Origin: Desulfovibrio porci
GTDB lineage: Bacteria > Desulfobacterota > Desulfovibrionia > Desulfovibrionales > Desulfovibrionaceae
NCBI RefSeq assembly: GCF_009696265.1
Contig: NZ_VUMH01000001.1
Location: 124,001 to 188,000 of the forward strand
Direction: 5' to 3'
DNA: 64,000 nt
Part shown: positions 1 through 8,216 of the stretch, piece by piece
Position numbering within the stretch: the stretch's first letter is position 1
Layout of the letters: each line of letters opens with the position of its first letter
Notes under the pieces: generated by a model
Seen by the model: the letters and a program-made list of their open reading frames with translations, nothing else
Told to the model about the DNA's origin: nothing
The model's database searches: none
Translations under genes and position numbers: made by a program

Positions 1-1225
1 TGTCCGAGGTCAGCACGGCCACGTCCGCATAGCGCGCCACAGCCTCGCCCATGAGCGGGCGCTTGCTGCGGTCACGGTTGCCGCCGCAGCCGAAGACCGT
101 GATGATCCGCTTGAAGCCCGCGCCGCGCAACGCCTTGAGCACATTGACCAGGGCGTCCGGGGTATGGGCGTAATCCACAAAGACGCTCAGCCCCTGGGGA
201 TTATCCACCCGCTCCAGCCTGCCGCAGACGCCGGTAAAACTCTCCAGGGCCGTGAACTGTTCCGGATCCAGACCCGTTTCCAGAGCCAAAGCCTGTACGG
301 TCAGCAGATTGGAAGCGTTGAACGCGCCCACCAGAGGAGAACGCAGTTCCCAGGTCCGGCCCTCCAGATGCATGCGCAGATGGCAGCCGCCGGTTCCGGC
401 GGAGAGCAGCTCGCCCCAGAGATGCCTCCGCCGGGGCGGCCCCTGTTGCAGGCCGAAAGACAGCGCGCGCGGGCAGAGTTCCAGCAGGCGGCGGCCCCAG
501 GGATCGTCGGCATTGACGGCCATGGCCTTTTCGGCCTTGGGCAGTTCCAGGAAAAGCTTGGCCTTGGTCTTGAAATAGCTTTCCATGTCCTTGTGGAAAT
601 CAAGGTGGTCCTGGGTCAGATTGGTGAGCGCCGCGCCCGCGAAAGGCACGCCGCAGACCCGCTGCTGGTCGATGGCGTGGGAGGACACCTCCATCACGGC
701 CACGTCCACGCCCACCGCGTCCATCCGGGCCAGCATGGAATGCACTTTCAGGGGGTCCGGCGTGGTCAGGGGCGCCACTTCGCTGTGGCCCGGCCAGCGA
801 TAGCTCACCGTGCCCAGCACGCCCACCTTGTGTCCGGCGTCCGTGAACAGGCGTTCCAGCAGATAGGTGCTGGTGGTCTTGCCGTTGGTGCCGGTGACGG
901 CCAGAACCTTGATGTGCAGGTCATCCGTGTGCCAGCGGGCCTCGGCCAGCCGCCAGAGGGCCTCGCGCGGATCGTCGTGGTGCACCACCCGGCAGCCTCC
1001 GGCCTGCACGGAATTCCGGGCGGCGGCTTGCTCCGGCCCGCCGGGGCGGCAGACCACCACGGCGGCTCCGGCCTCCACGGCGGCGGGGATGAAACGCGCT
1101 CCGTCCTCATTGACGCCGGGCACGGCCACAAAAATGTCGCCCCGCGCCACGGCGCGCGAATCCGAACGCACTTCCACGCCGCCACGGCGACATGTCTCCA
1201 GAAGAGCCGCAAAATCCCGCTGCAT
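1..1225 (-). CDS. murE: UDP-N-acetylmuramoyl-tripeptide synthetase MurE, C-terminus cut by window edge
   Basis: Cytoplasmic Mur ligase that adds the third stem-peptide amino acid (normally meso-diaminopimelate in Gram-negatives) to UDP-MurNAc-L-Ala-D-Glu with ATP. About 408 residues are visible from ATG at 1225. The ATP loop VTGTNGKTT lies near residue 110, followed by TTPDP and, near the edge, VDYAHTPDAL of the C-terminal domain. The frame runs off the window at LTSD, just where the substrate-selective DNPR motif would begin, so the amino acid added cannot be read here. The start lies 2 bases past the ftsI stop, with GGAGAGG inside the end of ftsI as ribosome binding site, so it is cotranscribed with ftsI. 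Confidence 0.95.
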   Translation of the reverse strand, partial: MQRDFAALLETCRRGGVEVRSDSRAVARGDIFVAVPGVNEDGARFIPAAVEAGAAVVVCRPGGPEQAAARNSVQAGGCRVVHHDDPREALWRLAEARWHTDDLHIKVLAVTGTNGKTTSTYLLERLFTDAGHKVGVLGTVSYRWPGHSEVAPLTTPDPLKVHSMLARMDAVGVDVAVMEVSSHAIDQQRVCGVPFAGAALTNLTQDHLDFHKDMESYFKTKAKLFLELPKAEKAMAVNADDPWGRRLLELCPRALSFGLQQGPPRRRHLWGELLSAGTGGCHLRMHLEGRTWELRSPLVGAFNASNLLTVQALALETGLDPEQFTALESFTGVCGRLERVDNPQGLSVFVDYAHTPDALVNVLKALRGAGFKRIITVFGCGGNRDRSKRPLMGEAVARYADVAVLTSD

Positions 1226-1227
1226 AT

Positions 1228-3354
1228 TTACCTCTCCGACAGCCAAAGAATATAGTCCACGCTCGTGCCGTCCTCGGGCCAGGCCGCTCCGGCGGGCGGG
1301 CTCTGGCGCACCACCCGGCTGCCCGAACCCTTGAGTTCCGGTACCACGCCCGCGCGGGCGAACAGCTCCACCGCGTTGCGCACGGATTTGCCCATGACGT
1401 CGGGCACCCGGCTGCCCGCCTTGGCCAGATGGCCGGGCAGTTGCATGACCGGCGCGCGTTGCGGGGCATCGGCGGTTTTAACCAGATAGGGCACGTCCAG
1501 GCCCGCCAGCTTGAGCCCGCGCTGACGCCCGGCCGCCGGACCGGCGTTCGATCCGCCCGCGGCCTCAGCCACCTTGGTTTCGGAAAGAATGCCGGTATAG
1601 GTCAGGGCACGGCCCGCGATTTCCTTGAACACGGGCGCGGCCACCACGCCGCCGAACTGGTTGCGCGAAGGTTCGTCCACCATGACCAAAATCAGATAGC
1701 GAGGCCTGTCCGCCGGTAAAAAGCCCACAAAGGAGGCCAGCCGTTTGTTGCCGTAGGTGCCCGCGCGATGGTCGGCCTTCTGGGCCGTGCCGGTTTTTCC
1801 GGCCACTTCCACGCCCGCGATGCGCGCGCGTTTGCCCGTGCCGTCGCTCTCCTCCACCACGTCGCGCATCATGTCCATGACTTCACGTGTGGTTTTCTCG
1901 CTGAAAATGCGCTCGTGCGGCTCTTCCACACTGCCCTCTTCCCGGATCAGGCGCAGGGGTTTGTAGACGCCGTGGTTCAGCAGGGTCAGATACCCCTGCG
2001 CCATTTGCAGACCCGTGACAGAAATGCTCTGCCCGAAGGCGGTGGACATCAGGTCCACTTCGCTCCAGTCGCGGGGGATGCGCAAAATGCCCCGGCTTTC
2101 GGAGACGGGCACGCTGGTCCTCTCGCCGAAACCGAGCGCGTGCAGGTATTTGTGGAACAGAGGCGCGCCCAGCGTCAGGCCGATCTTGGCCATGCCGATA
2201 TTGGAGGAATAGCGCAGCACCTTGCTGGCGGGCAGCATTCCCTGATTGGACGTGTCGCGGATGGTGAAATTTTTGCTGACCCACTTGCCGCGTTCGCAGT
2301 CAATGAGCGTATTGGGCGTGACCTTGCGCTCCTGCAGGGCGGCGGCCATCACAAAGGGCTTGAAGGTGGAGCCGGGTTCCAGCGCGTCGGCGGCCAGGCG
2401 GTTGCGGTAGATCAGCGGCGAGGACTCCCGATAGGTGTTGGGATTGAAGAAGGGGTACTGCGCCCAGGCCAGAATGTCGCCCGTCGGCACGTCCACGACC
2501 AGCGCTCCGCTCCAGCGGGCGTCGTAATCGCGGGCGGCGCGGGCCACGGCCTCTTCGGCGATGAACTGCATCTGCACGTCGATGGTCAGGGTCAGATCCT
2601 GGCCGCGCGGCTCTGTCTGGCCTTCCTCATGCAGGTAAAAGCGGCGGCCCATGGCGTCGCGCTGCACGATCTGGCGGGTGGGGATGCAGCCCAGCCGGGC
2701 CTCCAGAGAGCGCTCAATGCCCTCCAGGCCTTTGTCGTCAAGGCCCACAAAGCCCAGCAACTGCCCGGCCATGTGCTTGAAAGGATAGACCCTGTCATAT
2801 TCCTTGGACAGGCCGATGCCGGCAAGGTTGGCCTTGCGCACGGCCTCGGCGGTGTAGTCGTCCACCTTGCGCTTGAGCCAGACGAAACGGCGTTTGGTCT
2901 TGGAAAGCTCATCATAGAGCTTCTGGGGCTCCATGCCGAGAATCGGCCCCAACGTGTTGGCCATGACCAGAAAATCTTCCACGTCCTGCGGCTTGGCGTA
3001 AACCGAACGGGCCTCGACGCTACGGGCCAGCACCTGGCCGTTGCGGTCGTAGATCATGCCCCGGCGGCCGGTGACCAATTCGGAAGCCATGTGCTGGCGG
3101 CGGGCGCGGTCGGCCAGGCGCGGGCCTTCCACCATCTGCAGATACCAGGCCCGTCCCCAGAGCCCTACCCAGAGCAGACAAAAAATGCAGACCACCACGT
3201 TGATGCGCAAACGCCCCCAGTCCACCTTGTCCAGCCAGGCTGTACGGGTGCTCGGACTCTTTCCGGCCCTGGGGTTGCGGGTAACGCGCGAGATCTTCTC
3301 GCGCCGGGGCGTATAGCCCGGCCGGTTGCGTTTGCGTGACGTGAACTTGAACAT
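1228..3354 (-). CDS. ftsI: Penicillin-binding protein, septal transpeptidase FtsI (PBP3 type) with PASTA domain
   Basis: Inner-membrane D,D-transpeptidase that crosslinks septal peptidoglycan. 708 residues from ATG at 3354, chosen because GGGGAAG lies just upstream; the frame is open further but without a site. Order: basic cytoplasmic tail, one membrane helix near 52-68, dimerisation domain, then the transpeptidase with STFK (nucleophile serine near 329), SSN near 383 and KTG near 520. A PASTA domain fills roughly 649-708; this extra is common in Gram-positive PBPs and in some Desulfobacterota but absent from E. coli FtsI. It sits between ftsL and murE in the usual division-cluster order. 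Confidence 0.95.
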   Translation of the reverse strand: MFKFTSRKRNRPGYTPRREKISRVTRNPRAGKSPSTRTAWLDKVDWGRLRINVVVCIFCLLWVGLWGRAWYLQMVEGPRLADRARRQHMASELVTGRRGMIYDRNGQVLARSVEARSVYAKPQDVEDFLVMANTLGPILGMEPQKLYDELSKTKRRFVWLKRKVDDYTAEAVRKANLAGIGLSKEYDRVYPFKHMAGQLLGFVGLDDKGLEGIERSLEARLGCIPTRQIVQRDAMGRRFYLHEEGQTEPRGQDLTLTIDVQMQFIAEEAVARAARDYDARWSGALVVDVPTGDILAWAQYPFFNPNTYRESSPLIYRNRLAADALEPGSTFKPFVMAAALQERKVTPNTLIDCERGKWVSKNFTIRDTSNQGMLPASKVLRYSSNIGMAKIGLTLGAPLFHKYLHALGFGERTSVPVSESRGILRIPRDWSEVDLMSTAFGQSISVTGLQMAQGYLTLLNHGVYKPLRLIREEGSVEEPHERIFSEKTTREVMDMMRDVVEESDGTGKRARIAGVEVAGKTGTAQKADHRAGTYGNKRLASFVGFLPADRPRYLILVMVDEPSRNQFGGVVAAPVFKEIAGRALTYTGILSETKVAEAAGGSNAGPAAGRQRGLKLAGLDVPYLVKTADAPQRAPVMQLPGHLAKAGSRVPDVMGKSVRNAVELFARAGVVPELKGSGSRVVRQSPPAGAAWPEDGTSVDYILWLSER

Positions 3355-3419
3355 GACTTCCCCAAATGACACAAGCCGTGAGACAGGACAGGGCAACGAC
3401 AGAAATCGACATCATATCC

Positions 3420-3447
3420 GCTTTGAAAGCGGGCCCGCTTTCAAAGC
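3420..3447. repeat. Perfect 28-base palindrome between ftsL and ftsI
   Basis: Fourteen bases (GCTTTGAAAGCGGG) are followed directly by their reverse complement, so RNA from either strand could form a hairpin. No T-run follows on the minus strand, so it does not look like a strong intrinsic terminator. It lies in the 103-base gap between the ftsL stop and the ftsI start and may be an RNA-processing or partial-termination signal inside the operon (inference). Confidence 0.7.
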
Positions 3448-3457
3448 CAAAACGCTG

Positions 3458-3766
3458 TTAATGAATCTCCATGCGCCTCACCTGCCCCGGCTTGGGCTCG
3501 CGCATGCCGAATTCCTCGGCCCGGCGACGCAGCTCGTAGGGGGAAAGCAGGCGTTCTCGCTCCACTTCCAGCTTGGCGCGCAGGGCACGGCGTTCGCGCA
3601 GCTCGTTCTGCGCGATATTGATAAAATATGTGGTGTCCATGCGCTCAATATTGCTCCAGACCAGCACGAGACCCATGACCATGCAGGCCAGCAGCCCCAG
3701 GGCCAGCGCCAGAAGCCAGCCCCGGCCGCCCCGCTGCTGATTGCCAGTGGCGTTATTTTTCAGCAT
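3458..3766 (-). CDS. ftsL: FtsL-like bitopic cell division protein
   Basis: 102 residues from ATG at 3766, which overlaps the rsmH stop as TGATG. A short polar N-terminus with several glycines precedes one hydrophobic helix (WLLALALGLLACMVMGLV). The periplasmic part is charged and helical (ELRERRALRAKLEVERERL), fitting the FtsL leucine-zipper coiled coil. FtsL is poorly conserved in sequence, so the call rests on size, topology and position between rsmH and ftsI. In the divisome it would bridge FtsB/FtsQ to the FtsW-FtsI synthase. A longer in-frame reading upstream overlaps rsmH and is not needed. Confidence 0.8.
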   Translation of the reverse strand: MLKNNATGNQQRGGRGWLLALALGLLACMVMGLVLVWSNIERMDTTYFINIAQNELRERRALRAKLEVERERLLSPYELRRRAEEFGMREPKPGQVRRMEIH

Positions 3767-4773
3767 CAGGCCGAGGCCTCGGCGATTTTTTCCACAGCGC
3801 GCAGCTTTGCGCTGCCGGCGCGCGGGTTGACGGCCAGTTCGTCCGGCCCGGCCTGCACCGGTTTTTTGTGCAGGATGCGCACTTCCGGCTGATGCCGGCA
3901 GACGCAGACCGGCACGTGCCGGGGGCAACGGCAGCCCTCGGCCCAGCGGCGCATGGCCTGCTTGACCATGCGGTCTTCCAGGGAATGAAAGGTGATCACC
4001 GCCAGACGTCCGCCCACGGGCAGCCAGGCTAGAATCTCATCCAGAAAACGCCGCAGTTCGCCCAGCTCATCATTGACGGCCATGCGCAGAGCCTGGAAAG
4101 TACGGGTGGCCGGATGCCGACGGGCCTTGGCCCGCCACGCGGGCGGATAGGCTTTTTCCACCAGGGCGGCCAGTTCCGCCGTGCTGTCGATGGGCGCTTT
4201 CTGCCTGGCTTCCACAATGACCCGGGCGATGCGCCCGGCCTGCGGCTCCTCGCCCAGGGTGGCGATACATTCCTTGAGCCGGGCGAAACTCTCGCGGTTG
4301 ACCCAGTGCCAGGCCGACAGTTCGCCGGAATGCTGATCCATGCGCATGTCCAGCGGCCCGTCGCCGTAAAAACTGAAACCGCGCCCGTTTTCGTCCAGTT
4401 GGAGGGAAGACACACCGATGTCCAGCAGCGCGCCATCCACCTTGTCCCACTGAAGTTCTTTCAGAGCCTCGGCGAACCGACTGTAACGGCAGTGGAAAAA
4501 ATGCGCCCGCCCGTCAAAAGGGGCCAGCCGTTCGCGGGCCAGGGCCAGGGCCTGCTCGTCCCGGTCCAGGCCGCAGAGCTCACTGCCCGGCGCGGCGGAC
4601 AGCACGGCGGCGGCATGCCCGCCCAGTCCCAGCGTGCCGTCCAGATAACGGCCGCCCGCGCGGGGGGCCAGAGCCTCCAGCGTTTCGGCGGGGAGCACCG
4701 GCACATGGCGCGCCGGCGCGTGTTCTTCCGTATCCTGCATCACATGCGCCATTATTCCGCCCTCGCGGCTCAC
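3766..4773 (-). CDS. rsmH: 16S rRNA (cytosine(1402)-N(4))-methyltransferase RsmH (MraW)
   Basis: SAM-dependent enzyme that N4-methylates C1402 of 16S rRNA in the P site. The N-terminal HVPVLPAETLEAL and YLDGTLGLGGHA (SAM motif I) and the later GALLDIGVSSLQLD and VITFHSLEDRMVK are signature blocks of the family. Start is uncertain: GTG at 4773 overlaps the mraZ stop (GTGA) and gives 335 residues, while ATG at 4752 has a better-placed GAGGGCGGA and gives 328. Length fits the family. It follows mraZ and precedes ftsL, the standard order. Confidence 0.95.
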   Translation of the reverse strand: MSREGGIMAHVMQDTEEHAPARHVPVLPAETLEALAPRAGGRYLDGTLGLGGHAAAVLSAAPGSELCGLDRDEQALALARERLAPFDGRAHFFHCRYSRFAEALKELQWDKVDGALLDIGVSSLQLDENGRGFSFYGDGPLDMRMDQHSGELSAWHWVNRESFARLKECIATLGEEPQAGRIARVIVEARQKAPIDSTAELAALVEKAYPPAWRAKARRHPATRTFQALRMAVNDELGELRRFLDEILAWLPVGGRLAVITFHSLEDRMVKQAMRRWAEGCRCPRHVPVCVCRHQPEVRILHKKPVQAGPDELAVNPRAGSAKLRAVEKIAEASA

Positions 4774-5237
4774 AAAGAAATATCCACGCCGCTGGCCGCC
4801 AGCTCTTCGGACACATCCTCAAGTTGCAGCGCGTCAAAGCGCTTCTGATCCCAGATCTCAAACTTGTTGAGCATGCCCACCAGCATGACGTCCTTCTGCA
4901 ACCCGGCTTCGCGCATAAGAGCCTGCGGAATGCGTATCCGGCCCTGCGGGTCCGGGGTCAGTTCCTGCGCCAGGCCCATGACCTTGGTTTTGAAGTGGGA
5001 CAGTTTGGGCGAAGGGATGCGGATGCGGCTCAACTGCTCGGTGACGGCATCCCAGTCGGCGGGCAGGTAGGCCACCAAGCGGCCGTAAAAGGCGGTCAGC
5101 CAGAACGTGCCCGTGCTTTCGCCGTCTTCACCGTCCGCCGAACCCGCACAAAGCGCCTCACGGTATTCCGGAGGCAGCATCAACCGGCCCTTGGGGTCCA
5201 GGCTGCGGGAGAGACTTTTGGTGAAAAGCTTTTGCAC
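4770..5237 (-). CDS. mraZ: Transcriptional regulator MraZ
   Basis: 155 residues. The two AbrB-like halves are visible: N-terminal LDPKGRLMLPPEYRE and a second DPQGRIRIPQALMREAG, the DxxGRhxhP signature repeated twice. MraZ forms a ring-shaped oligomer and represses its own division-cluster operon by binding direct repeats in front of mraZ. The start is GTG at 5237 with no clear Shine-Dalgarno sequence; the last operator-like repeat ends about 6 bases before it, so translation initiation and repression may compete for the same stretch. First gene of the minus-strand cluster. Confidence 0.93.
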   Translation of the reverse strand: MQKLFTKSLSRSLDPKGRLMLPPEYREALCAGSADGEDGESTGTFWLTAFYGRLVAYLPADWDAVTEQLSRIRIPSPKLSHFKTKVMGLAQELTPDPQGRIRIPQALMREAGLQKDVMLVGMLNKFEIWDQKRFDALQLEDVSEELAASGVDISL

Positions 5238-5242
5238 GATTT

Positions 5243-5281
5243 ACCACTTTCTTACGTAGTTTTACCACTTTTTCCCACTTA
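5243..5281 (-). promoter_or_regulatory. MraZ operator: three AAGTGG-type direct repeats
   Basis: On the minus strand the 40 bases before mraZ contain TAAGTGGGA, AAAGTGGTA and AAAGTGGTA. The first two are 10 bases apart (one helical turn) and the third is 21 bases further. Known MraZ sites are short GTGG/TGGG repeats spaced about 10 bases, so this is very likely the autoregulatory operator. Confidence 0.8.
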
Positions 5282-5399
5282 TGCCCCAAGGCCATGGGGG
5301 TGTCAAGCAAGGCCGCTCTCAAATGACCCTTGCCCGGCGCGCCGGAAGCGCGAAAAAACGCCGTGCGGGCGGAGAAAGCGCTGGCCTGACCGTGCGCCC

Positions 5400-5428
5400 T
5401 TGACAATAGCCCGGAAAACCCGGATGAT
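5400..5428 (+). promoter_or_regulatory. Candidate sigma-70 promoter of pyk
   Basis: Perfect -35 TTGACA at 5400-5405, 17-base spacer, -10 GATGAT at 5423-5428. It is the best promoter match in the 269 bases between the divergent mraZ and pyk genes. A start near 5435 would give a leader of about 72 bases carrying the hairpin at 5449-5470. Confidence 0.55.
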
Positions 5429-5448
5429 TTCCTGAAAAAATGCGCTTT

Positions 5449-5470
5449 GGGCGCTGTTGCGCCCTTTTTT
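5449..5470 (+). terminator. Intrinsic terminator-like hairpin in the pyk leader
   Basis: GGGCGC, loop TGTT, GCGCCC, then six T residues: textbook intrinsic-terminator shape reading into pyk. No plus-strand gene lies upstream, so it can only act on the pyk leader itself or on stray antisense transcription across the division cluster. Confidence 0.65.
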
Positions 5471-5506
5471 CGAAAGCCATTGCCGGGATGCCCGGGAAGG
5501 AACACC

Positions 5507-6925
5507 ATGAGAACAAAAATCGTCGCCACCATTGGTCCGGCTTCCAACAGCAAAGAAAAACTCAAAGCGCTGGCCGAGGCCGGCGTCAGCGTGTTCCGGC
5601 TCAATTTTTCCCACGGCGGCGCTTCCGACTTCGTCAACATCATCAAATACATCCGCGAGGTCGAAGAGGAACTGGGACGGCCCATCACCATCATGCAGGA
5701 CCTTTCCGGGCCCAAGATCCGTCTGGGCGTGGTGCCGGAAAACACCATTCAGGTCAGCAAGGGCATGCGGCTTTTGCTGGGCCCCAGCGCCCGGCGCGTG
5801 GCCGAGCTGCCCTATCTGCCCTTTGACCACGACGTCATTCTGGAAAGCCTGGAGCCGGGCGACCGCATGGTGCTGGCCGACGGCGGCCTGCAATTCATTG
5901 TGCGGGAGCGCCGCTCCGACGGTCTGGTGTTGCTGGAGGCCGACAACGCGGGTCTGGTGACCTCGCGCAAGGGTCTGGCCCTGCCCGGCAAGGCCACCAA
6001 GGTGCGCGCCCTCACCGGGAAGGACAAAAAAGATCTGGCCGACGGCCTGCAATTGGGCGTGGACGCGGTGGCCATCTCCTACGTGCAGACCGCCGACGAC
6101 GTGCGCGAGGCCAAGGCGCTCATCGCGGCCGCCGGACGCCATGTGCCCGTGGTGGTCAAGCTGGAGCGCCAGAGCGCGGTGGACAATCTGGCCGAAATCC
6201 TTCAGGAGACGGACATTGTTATGGTGGCTCGCGGCGACCTGGGCGTGGAGTGCCCCCTGCCCCAGCTGCCCGCCCTGCAAAAGCGGATCATCAGCGCCTG
6301 CAACAAGGCCTCCAAGCCGGTCATCGTGGCTACCCAGATGCTGCTTTCCATGGTCAACAGCCCCGCGCCCACCCGCGCCGAGACCACGGACGTGGCCAAC
6401 GCCGTACTGGATGGGGCCGACTGCGTGATGCTCTCCGAAGAAACGGCCATGGGCAACTTTCCGGTGGAAACCGTGCGCTATATGCGCAAAATCACCAACG
6501 AGGCCGAAAAGCTGCTGCTGAACCACCGGAAACTGGAAGAGCCGGACGGCGACAAGGGCATTCCCGAATTTCTGGCCTTCTCGGCCTGTCTGCTGGCCGA
6601 CAAGGCCCACGCCCAAGCCATTGTCTCGCACAGTCTTTCCGGCGGTTCGGCCCGTCAGGTTTCCGCCCGCCGCCCGCCGCAGCGTATTTACGCCCTGACG
6701 CCGGATCCGGTGACCATCAAGGCCCTCAATTTCGTCTGGGGGATTACTCCTGTGTTTGTGGACAAGCCGGAAGCGGAGCCCAGCCACCTCATCCGGGCCG
6801 AGGAGTTCATCCACGGCAGCCCGGACTTCAAGGCCAATGACTGCGCTGTCATCACCGCCGGCCAGCTCAAGGGTTCCTCGGCCACGCCGCGCGGCACCAA
6901 TCTCGTCAAGATCTACTGGAAGTGA
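5507..6925 (+). CDS. pyk: Pyruvate kinase
   Basis: Cytoplasmic glycolytic enzyme: phosphoenolpyruvate + ADP to pyruvate + ATP. 472 residues from ATG at 5507, preceded by GGGAAGG. Starts RTKIVATIGPAS, then FRLNFSHG and MQDLSGPKIRLG (substrate and K+ region), the inserted B domain, and MVARGDLGVECPL plus PVIVATQML of the barrel. The C-terminal domain begins after residue 350. All family blocks are present, and length is normal. The gene ends 2 bases before the ATG of the HD-GYP gene, so the two are probably cotranscribed. Confidence 0.97.
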   Translation: MRTKIVATIGPASNSKEKLKALAEAGVSVFRLNFSHGGASDFVNIIKYIREVEEELGRPITIMQDLSGPKIRLGVVPENTIQVSKGMRLLLGPSARRVAELPYLPFDHDVILESLEPGDRMVLADGGLQFIVRERRSDGLVLLEADNAGLVTSRKGLALPGKATKVRALTGKDKKDLADGLQLGVDAVAISYVQTADDVREAKALIAAAGRHVPVVVKLERQSAVDNLAEILQETDIVMVARGDLGVECPLPQLPALQKRIISACNKASKPVIVATQMLLSMVNSPAPTRAETTDVANAVLDGADCVMLSEETAMGNFPVETVRYMRKITNEAEKLLLNHRKLEEPDGDKGIPEFLAFSACLLADKAHAQAIVSHSLSGGSARQVSARRPPQRIYALTPDPVTIKALNFVWGITPVFVDKPEAEPSHLIRAEEFIHGSPDFKANDCAVITAGQLKGSSATPRGTNLVKIYWK

Positions 6926-6927
6926 CC

Positions 6928-7974
6928 ATGGTTGACCAAAACCGGCAAGCCCGCGAGGTTCCTCAAAACATCAATGAGGAATACTATCAGATCAGCACCG
7001 AGATTCTGGCGAGCTTTCCCAAGTACCGACCGCCGGTGGACCTGTTCAGCTTCCGTGAAGATATCAAGGTCCTGGCCCCTTACTGCAAGAAGGGCGTGCG
7101 CCTGAGCAACGAACAGGTGGAGGAAGTGGCCCGGCTTTGCGCCGAGGGCGATCTTTTCGTGTCGCGTTCGGATCACCCCATTTACTCCCGCCACATCGTC
7201 AAGCAGCTTGACCTTGTGCTCCAGGACAACAACCTCAAGGAATCCGAAATCGCGGATATCTGCATCCGCGCGCTGGTCATGCGCTTTACGGATTTCAACG
7301 GCCAGCCGGTCAAGGCGGTGTTCGAGCCGCTTTACCGCGACGTCATGGTGGTCACCGAGTACATCTGGCAGGACAAGCATCACATCAACGCCTTCGTGCG
7401 CCGCCTTTTTCGCCGCCACGATCCCGCCCGCCACGCCATCAACACCATGACCGTAGGCCTCTGGCTCTGGCTGCAGCTCGTTTCGGACTTTCGCCGCAAG
7501 GATCTGGACCGCATGGCTCTGGCCCTGCTGCTGCACGACGTGGGCATGAGCAAGGTGCCCACCTTCCTGCTCAACAAACAGGGCCCCCTGAAAGCGGAAG
7601 AGAGGGAAAAAGTGCTCCTGCACCCCTTGGTGGGCGTAAAGTTGATGCAGAAAATGGACATGGCCTTTGAGGAATTGCTGCGGGCCTGTTTTGAGCACCA
7701 TGAGCGCATGGACGGCTCCGGTTATCCGCAAAAGATAAAAGGCCCGCAAATCAGCCGTGTGGGCAGGATTACGGCCATTGCCGACTCCTTCTCGGCCATG
7801 ATCTGCGAAAAGCCGTACGGACAGGCCAAGGATCCGGTGGAGGCCGTGAAGGAACTGGCGGCCGACCCGCAGCACTATGATCCGGAGATGACCAAACTGC
7901 TCATGTCGGTCTTTGCCACCGAAGGCTTCGGCCGTTTCGTGGACATGGACAAAAGCCTGGACGAACCCTTGTAG
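6928..7974 (+). CDS. HD-GYP domain protein, predicted cyclic-di-GMP phosphodiesterase
   Basis: 348 residues; start ATG at 6928, although GTG at 6922 (overlapping the pyk stop) is also open. The N-terminal ~170 residues match no domain I know. The C-terminal half is an HD-GYP domain with LLLHDVGMSK near 200 and HHERMDGSGYP near 257, so metal ligands and the GYP signature are intact. Such domains hydrolyse cyclic-di-GMP to pGpG or GMP. No membrane segment, so cytoplasmic. Coupling to pyk is seen from the spacing; a functional link is not established. Confidence 0.9.
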   Translation: MVDQNRQAREVPQNINEEYYQISTEILASFPKYRPPVDLFSFREDIKVLAPYCKKGVRLSNEQVEEVARLCAEGDLFVSRSDHPIYSRHIVKQLDLVLQDNNLKESEIADICIRALVMRFTDFNGQPVKAVFEPLYRDVMVVTEYIWQDKHHINAFVRRLFRRHDPARHAINTMTVGLWLWLQLVSDFRRKDLDRMALALLLHDVGMSKVPTFLLNKQGPLKAEEREKVLLHPLVGVKLMQKMDMAFEELLRACFEHHERMDGSGYPQKIKGPQISRVGRITAIADSFSAMICEKPYGQAKDPVEAVKELAADPQHYDPEMTKLLMSVFATEGFGRFVDMDKSLDEPL

Positions 7975-8095
7975 AACGGGACACGGCAACAAGCCCTGAT
8001 TGCGGGTAAACGCGGGCCAATGGGCAAACCAATGCCGGACAGGATACGACGCCGTACTCTGCCGGCAGACAGCAAACTCAAAAACAGATATTGTG

Positions 8096-8130
8096 GGATG
8101 CCTGCCTGACGGCGGGCATCCTTGTTTTTT
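8096..8130 (+). terminator. Intrinsic terminator after the HD-GYP gene
   Basis: An 11-base stem (GGATGCCTGCC with GGCGGGCATCC, one G-U type pair), loop TGAC, followed by TTGTTTTTT. It ends the pyk/HD-GYP transcript and isolates the two genes that follow. The motif ATTGTGGGATGCCT at the stem base recurs as ATTGTGGGATGCCT inside the methyltransferase start (8235-8248), see findings. Confidence 0.85.
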
Positions 8131-8216
8131 GAACCCGCGCATCCCGGTGTTCGGCTTGCCTTCCCTCCCCCCATATAACAATCACAGCAGGCGGACGACG
8201 CATTCCAGGAGGGCTG

